Positions 6,493 to 9,991 of a stretch of DNA of 9,991 bases are shown here, in pieces; position 1 is the stretch's first letter, and each line of letters starts with the position of its first letter. A program made the translations under genes and the position numbers. This stretch comes from an uncultured Eubacteriales bacterium (GTDB taxonomy: Bacteria > Bacillota > Clostridia > Oscillospirales > Oscillospiraceae). The stretch covers positions 1-9,991 of the forward strand of contig URPI01000076.1 in the NCBI GenBank assembly GCA_900549705.1, written 5' to 3'. The notes beneath the pieces were generated by a model. It worked only from the letters and a program-made list of their open reading frames with translations. It searched no databases and was not told where the DNA came from.

Positions 6493-7257
6493 ATGGAACC
6501 AATCCTGCGGGTTGAAGGCCTGACCAAAACCTTTTCCAGACAGGGGCAGATGGATGTTTCCGCCGTAAAGGGCATCAGCTTTTCGCTGTTTCCGGGTGAA
6601 AAGCTTGGCATTATCGGAGAAAGCGGCAGTGGCAAAACCACTGCAGTGAATATGATTACGCGGCTGCTGGATGCCACCTCCGGCTCCATTTTTCTGGAGG
6701 GTGAAGATATTACAACTGTAAAAGGAGCAGCACTGCATAAGGTCTACCGGAAAATGCAAATGGTTTTCCAAACTCCAACAGATTCCTTTGACCCCCGCCG
6801 CACCTTGGGCGACGGCATTGGAGAGAGTCTGGAAAACGCCGGGTTCTCCAAAAAAGAAACTCAGAAAAGGGTTGGAATTCTTCTGAAAGAATGCGGCTTA
6901 TCAGCAGACTATGCGCAGCGCTACCCCCACCAGGTCAGCGGCGGCCAGTGCCAGCGAGCAGCCATTGCAAGGGCGCTGGCAATTAAACCAAAGCTTTTAA
7001 TCTGTGATGAGGCTACCTCTGCGCTGGATGTGACGGTACAGAAGGAAGTCATAGAGCTGCTGAACGAGCTGAGCGCCCAGCAAGGCAAAAATCTCTCCAT
7101 TCTTTTCATCTGCCATGATATCTCCCTGGTGCAGCAGTTTTGCGACCGGGTACTGGTAATGTACCACGGAGAAATTCTGGAAGAAGGAACGCCGGACGAA
7201 ATTATCCGTCACCCGAAAAACGCTTACACCCGGCAGCTTATCGACAGCGTTTTATAA
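6493..7257 (+). CDS. ABC transporter ATP-binding protein, NikE/CntF-like
   Basis: This 254-residue cytoplasmic ATPase is the second nucleotide-binding subunit. It starts at ATG 6493 with AGGAGG (6480-6485), which overlaps the end of the upstream gene. Walker A is GESGSGKTT (42-50), the Q-loop is VFQTPTDSFDPRRT (91-104, Gln93), and the signature is VSGGQCQRAAIARAL (148-162). Walker B is LLICDEAT (168-175, Asp172 and Glu173), the D-loop is SALDV (176-180) and the switch histidine is His208 in CHDIS. The SFDPRRT stretch is typical of the DppF/NikE member of the pair. Like its partner it is short and ends right after the PKNAYTRQLI segment, without a long C-terminal extension. It is separated by 36 nt from the binding-protein gene, which has its own ribosome binding site. 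Confidence 0.9.
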   Translation: MEPILRVEGLTKTFSRQGQMDVSAVKGISFSLFPGEKLGIIGESGSGKTTAVNMITRLLDATSGSIFLEGEDITTVKGAALHKVYRKMQMVFQTPTDSFDPRRTLGDGIGESLENAGFSKKETQKRVGILLKECGLSADYAQRYPHQVSGGQCQRAAIARALAIKPKLLICDEATSALDVTVQKEVIELLNELSAQQGKNLSILFICHDISLVQQFCDRVLVMYHGEILEEGTPDEIIRHPKNAYTRQLIDSVL

Positions 7258-7293
7258 TGTATTATCAAATAAAAACAGAAAGGAAGCAAAGCA

Positions 7294-8844
7294 ATGAAAA
7301 AAATACTATCCACCCTCCTGGCGGTATGCCTGAGTGCCAGTCTTGTGACTTTGGGCAGCCTCAGCACCACCGCCCAAGCTGACAGCAGAAAAACCATGGT
7401 CATCGGTGACACCACCTTTAATTCCGAAAACTGGGAGGAAACCGTTGACCCTCACCGCACCTACAACGGCTGGGCATGTATTCGTTACGGCATCGGCGAG
7501 ACTCTGGTACACTACACCGACACCATGGAGCTGGAGCCATGGCTGGCAACATCCTGGGAAAACGACGGCAACTGCACCTGGACAATCACACTCCAGGATG
7601 ACGTCACCTTTTCCTCTGGCCGGAAAATGGACGGCGCGTGCGTAAAGCAATGCCTGGAGCATTTGCTGGAAGTCCACGACCGCGCTCCCAGCGACACAAA
7701 GATCGTGGACATTCAGGCCGACGGGCAGGTGCTGACACTGACCACCAGTGAGCCAAATCCCGCCCTGATGAATTATCTGGGCGACCCCTACGGCTGCATT
7801 ATCGACGTGGATGCCAGCGATTTTGATACCGGTATTGTGGCCGGTACCGGCCCGTATGTGGTAAAGGAGCTGGTCACCGACGACCATCTGACCCTGGTTC
7901 CCAATGTCAATTACTGGAACGGAACCCCCAAGCTGGACGAGCTGACCATCCGCACCCTGTCCAATGGCGATACGCTGTCCGCCGCCTTACAGGCCGGTGA
8001 CATTGACGCAGCCTACGGCATGGCCTATGAGGCATATCCCAATTTTGAAATGGGCGGCTATCAGTTTTCCGCCATCCAAACCTCCCGTGCCTTTTTTGGA
8101 TGCATGAATATGCAAAGTCCCGTCATTCAGGATGCAGCTGTCCGCAAGGCCATTGCCATGGGAATTGACAAAGAGAGCTTTGTTGCTGTCCTGCTGGACG
8201 GGCACGGTGCCCCTGCAAAGGGCGCTTTCCCCGATGGCTTCTCCTCGTTCGGTGGGGAGCATGTCACCACCGAAACCTATGACCCCGAGGCTGCGAAAGC
8301 CGTCCTGGAGGCCGCAGGCTGGGTGGATACTGACGGAGACGGCATCCGGGAAAAGGATGGCGTTCGGCTTGTCATCCGCTGGCTGACCTATCCCAGCCGT
8401 CAGGAACTGCCGCTGCTGGCAGAGGCCGCCCAGGCAAATCTGCGGGAAATCGGCATGGATGTGGATATCAACTGCACCGCAAACCGGCGGCAATTCCTGG
8501 CTGATATGTCCAGCTTCGATATCTACGCCTCGGCTCTTGTCACCGCGCCCTCCGGTGATCCGCAATATTTCTTCACCACCAGCTGTGTGCCCGGTATGAG
8601 CTACAATTTCGGTGCCTATGACAACCCCGAAGTCACTGCGCTGATTGAAACGTTGTCCAGAGAATTTGACATGGAGAAACGCGCCGAAATCGCGGTGAAG
8701 CTGCAGCAAATGATTCTGGATGACAACGCCTATATTTTCTGCTCTTTCCTACAAATGAATATGATTTCTAAGGATTCCGTGAAGAACTACACAGCTCACG
8801 CCTGTGACTATTATCAGGTCACCGCCAGCTTGGATATTGACTGA
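7294..8844 (+). CDS. Family-5 extracellular solute-binding protein, NikA/CntA-like
   Basis: This 516-residue exported binding protein delivers the substrate to the importer encoded just upstream. It starts at ATG 7294 behind AAAGGAAG (7279-7286). Residues 1-29 form a signal peptide ending AQA before Asp30. The SBP_bac_5 fold covers the rest. DPHRTYNGWACIRYGIGETL (52-71) closely resembles the first conserved block of nickel and opine-metallophore binding proteins, and EPWLATSWE (81-89) follows. GTGPYVVKEL and NYWNGTPKLDELTIR are the usual mid-protein landmarks. DTDGDGIREKDG (345-356) is an EF-hand-like acidic loop common in this family in Firmicutes. No lipobox cysteine is evident. The family is certain. 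Nickel, a nickel chelate or an opine-type metallophore is the likeliest ligand class, but peptides cannot be excluded because ligand residues were not mapped by structure. Confidence 0.9.
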   Translation: MKKILSTLLAVCLSASLVTLGSLSTTAQADSRKTMVIGDTTFNSENWEETVDPHRTYNGWACIRYGIGETLVHYTDTMELEPWLATSWENDGNCTWTITLQDDVTFSSGRKMDGACVKQCLEHLLEVHDRAPSDTKIVDIQADGQVLTLTTSEPNPALMNYLGDPYGCIIDVDASDFDTGIVAGTGPYVVKELVTDDHLTLVPNVNYWNGTPKLDELTIRTLSNGDTLSAALQAGDIDAAYGMAYEAYPNFEMGGYQFSAIQTSRAFFGCMNMQSPVIQDAAVRKAIAMGIDKESFVAVLLDGHGAPAKGAFPDGFSSFGGEHVTTETYDPEAAKAVLEAAGWVDTDGDGIREKDGVRLVIRWLTYPSRQELPLLAEAAQANLREIGMDVDINCTANRRQFLADMSSFDIYASALVTAPSGDPQYFFTTSCVPGMSYNFGAYDNPEVTALIETLSREFDMEKRAEIAVKLQQMILDDNAYIFCSFLQMNMISKDSVKNYTAHACDYYQVTASLDID

Positions 8845-8876
8845 GATACAGCAAGAAAATCGAAATCCCTTTGGCA

Positions 8877-9023
8877 TCACAGTTTCATAACCTCTTTTTC
8901 AATTTCCGCAGAGCTATTGAAAAAAACCGATTCATCCTGTATAGCGGATGAAACCGTGCGGGTTTTGCCGTCCCTTTGGCGCTGAATCCATTCAAAAGTA
9001 AATGGGATTTTGAAAAGATGAAA
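8877..9023 (-). pseudogene. Start-less minus-strand reading frame, possible C-terminal remnant of a truncated gene
   Basis: On the minus strand a frame of 48 codons ends at TGA (8877-8879) and is preceded by an in-frame TAA at 9024-9026. It has no usable ATG, GTG or TTG except a Met three residues from the end. The product contains EWIQRQRDGKTRTVSSAI and ends EIEKEVMKL, which reads like a real protein C-terminus with balanced composition. Its truncated end falls exactly on the left copy of the ychF-start repeat, as expected if an insertion cut the gene there. I do not recognise the family. A 48-codon open frame can also occur by chance, so this is tentative. Confidence 0.3.
8917..8945 (+). 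promoter_or_regulatory. Promoter-like TTGAAA/TATAGC pair upstream of the decayed ychF start
   Basis: TTGAAA (8917-8922) and TATAGC (8940-8945) are separated by 17 bp. The pair lies 101 bp before the ATG of the left ychF-start copy, and the true ychF promoter lies 98 bp before its ATG; both are preceded by the same CTA. It may be the original ychF promoter, now cut off from the gene. It overlaps the minus-strand frame, so chance is possible. Confidence 0.3.
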
Positions 9024-9047
9024 TTAGGTATTGTTGGAAATTGCCCA
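9006..9047 (+). repeat. Decayed copy of the ychF start (left member of a 544-bp-spaced direct repeat)
   Basis: GATTTTGAAAA, one mismatched base, then ATGAAATTAGGTATTGT (9006-9034) match 28 of 29 positions of 9550-9578. The similarity continues more loosely through GGA and TGCCCA. The ATG at 9018 would encode MKLGIVG, as in YchF, then 16 unrelated residues to a TAA at 9087-9089. The ribosome binding site of the true copy is not preserved. The repeat is consistent with an attachment-site duplication. Confidence 0.75.
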
Positions 9048-9132
9048 TTTTATATCGTTATAATTCTAAATAAGCCTTCATATTACTAACTTCCTGAAAC
9101 CTTTCTGCCATGTATTTCTGCTTTATGGCGGT

Positions 9133-9178
9133 TTGGTGCGGAATTGGTGCGGTAAATGAGGTACAGTGGTGCGTAAAA
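9133..9178 (+). repeat. Three phased TGGTGCG repeats, possible arm-type recombinase sites
   Basis: TTGGTGCGGAA (9133-9143) is directly followed by TTGGTGCGGTAA (9144-9155), and GTGGTGCGTAA (9166-9176) comes 22 bp after the second. The shared TGGTGCG cores start at 9134, 9145 and 9167, so they are spaced by 11 and 22 bp and lie on one face of the helix. Short phased direct repeats near one end of an integrative element commonly serve as arm sites for a tyrosine integrase. The function here is inferred. Confidence 0.5.
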
Positions 9179-9213
9179 GCCGGTGTATCACGATTGGATG
9201 ATACACCGGCTTT
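9176..9213. terminator. Bidirectional intrinsic terminator, 15-bp perfect stem
   Basis: AAAGCCGGTGTATCA (9176-9190) pairs perfectly with TGATACACCGGCTTT (9199-9213) around the 8-nt loop CGATTGGA. T-rich sequence follows on the plus strand (TTTGCTTTATT) and TTTTACG follows on the minus strand. The symmetric A/T flanks fit termination in both directions. It would insulate ychF from transcripts of the transporter operon. Confidence 0.8.
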
Positions 9214-9388
9214 GCTTTATTCTCGCATAACTTTTCCCATCAAGCATATCGCGCGCAAGACATTCTGCCGAACAGAAGCGAGATAGCGTTCCTTGATCTC
9301 TATCTTCCGCACAATTCCGTTTAAAGCATTCTTGCATTGTTTTGTGTTCTTTGCTACTATAAAGGCAGAACTGCGTGCTGTCTAACAA
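9188..9388 (-). CDS. Weak small Cys-rich reading frame, zinc-ribbon-like, hypothetical
   Basis: A minus-strand frame of 66 codons (TTG at 9388) or 49 codons (ATG at 9337) ends at TGA 9188-9190. It has the cysteine pattern C-x4-C-x12-C-x3-C, including SRFCSAECLAR, which resembles the second half of small zinc-ribbon modules (FCS-x-EC-x-x-R). No ribosome binding site precedes either start, and the last codons run through the terminator stem, which is unusual for an expressed gene. It may be a remnant of an element gene or a chance frame. I do not assign a function. Confidence 0.22.
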   Translation of the reverse strand: MLDSTQFCLYSSKEHKTMQECFKRNCAEDRDQGTLSRFCSAECLARDMLDGKSYARIKQSRCIIQS

Positions 9389-9463
9389 ATGGGGTGTATT
9401 TCAAAAAACGGTCTGTCGGTTTTCTCGTTTAAACGCATCTGATCGCAAAAAATCCAAACGCTA

Positions 9464-9492
9464 TTGAAAGAATCCAGGTTTTATGGTATACT
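9464..9492 (+). promoter_or_regulatory. Sigma-A promoter for ychF
   Basis: TTGAAA (9464-9469), a 17-bp spacer and TATACT (9487-9492) form a near-consensus housekeeping promoter. It lies 70 bp before the ychF ATG, downstream of the strong terminator and inside the segment between the two ychF-start copies. A leader of roughly 60 nt and the AAGGAG site at 9545-9550 follow. Confidence 0.75.
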
Positions 9493-9549
9493 GAACTATC
9501 ATAATAAAATTGGTTTTCCTGACCCCAGGAGATACCTGTCAGATAAGGA

Positions 9550-9588
9550 GATTTTGAAAATATGAAATTAGGTATTGTCGGACTGCCC
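9550..9588 (+). repeat. ychF start copy (right member of the 544-bp-spaced direct repeat)
   Basis: This is the intact counterpart of 9006-9047 and covers the end of the AAGGAG ribosome binding site, the spacer and the first codons of ychF (ATG 9562). The identical core spans the first 17 bases of the gene. Codons diverge from the left copy after MKLGIVG, where the P-loop begins. Confidence 0.75.
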
Positions 9589-9991
9589 AATGTGGGTAAG
9601 TCCACCCTGTTCAACGCCATTACCAACGCAGGTGTGCCTGCGGACAACTACGCATTCTGCACCATCGACCCCAACGTTGGTGTGGTTTCCGTGCCCGACG
9701 AGCGGCTGGATTGGCTGGCGCAGCTCCACAACCCCAAAAAAGTAACGCCTGCTGTGATTGAATTCGTGGACATTGCAGGTCTTGTGAAGGGTGCTTCCAA
9801 GGGCGAAGGTCTGGGCAACAAGTTCCTGAGCAACATCCGCACCACCGATGCCATTGTACACGTGGTGCGCTGCTTCGAGGATTCCAACGTGACCCATGTA
9901 GAAGGCTCCACCGACCCGCTGCGGGACATTGACATCATCAATCTGGAACTGGTCATGGCGGACATTGAGATGGTGGAACGCCGGGTGGACA
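9562..9991 (+). CDS. ychF: Redox/ribosome-associated ATPase of the YchF/OLA1 family (partial, cut by right edge)
   Basis: The visible 143 residues are the N-terminal part of a protein usually about 365 residues long. YchF is a TRAFAC-class P-loop NTPase that prefers ATP over GTP, associates with ribosomes and affects stress responses and translation initiation. The G1/P-loop is GLPNVGKST (7-15). NYAFCTIDPNVG (29-40) is the family's switch region. G3 is DIAG (70-73) followed by Leu74, the hydrophobic replacement of the catalytic Gln that defines HAS-NTPases. GLVKGASKGEGLGNKFLSNI (73-92) is highly conserved. ATG 9562 follows AAGGAG by 11 nt, somewhat long. It has its own promoter and is insulated from the upstream operon by a terminator. 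The G4 NMxE-type specificity motif, TGS domain and coiled coil lie beyond the window. Confidence 0.96.
   Translation, partial: MKLGIVGLPNVGKSTLFNAITNAGVPADNYAFCTIDPNVGVVSVPDERLDWLAQLHNPKKVTPAVIEFVDIAGLVKGASKGEGLGNKFLSNIRTTDAIVHVVRCFEDSNVTHVEGSTDPLRDIDIINLELVMADIEMVERRVD

Larger units (their letters stand above)
8845..9561. other. 717-bp region without a confident gene; probable integrative-element remnant before ychF
   Basis: From left to right this region holds several elements. First is a minus-strand frame lacking a start (8877-9023) and a promoter-like pair on the plus strand (8917-8945). Then comes a decayed copy of the ychF start (9006-9047). Three phased TGGTGCG repeats (9133-9178), a bidirectional terminator (9176-9213) and a weak Cys-rich minus-strand frame (9188-9388) follow. 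Last are the ychF promoter (9464-9492) and the ychF ribosome binding site AAGGAG (9545-9550). No clear terminator was seen directly after the binding-protein stop at 8844. No integrase is present in the window. Confidence 0.5.

Noticed and set aside
7306..7887. A 193-codon open frame on the minus strand opposite the family-5 binding protein
   Set aside because: It lies wholly inside a gene with full family similarity, has no ribosome binding site and its product resembles nothing. It is a shadow of codon bias in the real gene.
8326..8361. EF-hand-like DTDGDGIREKDG in the family-5 binding protein as a special calcium site
   Set aside because: This loop is common in Firmicutes members of the family, so it is not distinctive here.
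7987..8709. A 240-codon open frame on the minus strand opposite the same binding protein
   Set aside because: Same reasons; long antisense frames are expected opposite GC-biased third positions.
8931..8952. TTCATCC/GGATGAA inverted repeat as a terminator for the transporter operon
   Set aside because: The stem is only 7 bp, no T tract follows, and it overlaps the promoter-like pair and the minus-strand frame.
1..9991. CRISPR arrays, tRNA or rRNA genes, riboswitches and insertion sequences
   Set aside because: No regularly spaced long repeats, cloverleaf-like stretches, conserved riboswitch cores or transposase-like frames were seen on either strand by eye.

Overview
The window looks like part of a Clostridia chromosome, most likely a gut member of the Oscillospiraceae/Ruminococcaceae. 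The basis is moderate GC content, strong AGGAGG-type ribosome binding sites, a sigma-A promoter (TTGAAA, 17 bp, TATACT) and a clostridial-type YchF. This placement is inferred from style and protein resemblance; no search was run.

Positions 1-2991 hold the end of one transport locus and two methyltransferases. A short in-frame tail at the left edge (2-94) resembles the C-terminus of a FecE-type ABC ATPase. It overlaps the start of a helical-backbone (FecB/TroA-like) metal or metal-chelate binding protein (84-1241). Next come a class I SAM methyltransferase with a His-rich metal-binding insert and an added helical tail (1311-2192), and a second methyltransferase (2257-2991). A G/C-rich hairpin with a T tract follows at 2999-3030.

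Positions 3113-8844 form a tightly packed second unit. A third methyltransferase, paralogous to the second, overlaps the TTG start of a NikB/DppB-like permease by 4 bp. A NikC/DppC-like permease (ATGA overlap), two short NikD/NikE-like ATPases and a NikA/CntA-like family-5 solute-binding protein follow. Together they form a complete five-part importer of the nickel/peptide/opine-metallophore class. The gene order suggests that a metal or metal-chelate is captured by two uptake systems and that the methyltransferases act on the chelator or on metal handling inside the cell. The substrate cannot be read from the sequence.

Positions 8845-9561 have no solid gene but are structured. The first bases of ychF occur twice, 544 bp apart (ATG at 9018 and at 9562). 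Between the copies lie three TGGTGCG repeats phased at 11 and 22 bp, a 15-bp-stem bidirectional terminator, a weak Cys-rich minus-strand frame and a good promoter for ychF. To the left of the first copy lie a similarly placed promoter-like pair and an uninterrupted minus-strand frame without a start codon. I read this as the likely remnant of an integrative element that used the 5' end of ychF as its attachment site.

Position 9562 to the right edge is the N-terminal 143 residues of the YchF/OLA1 ATPase, cut by the window.
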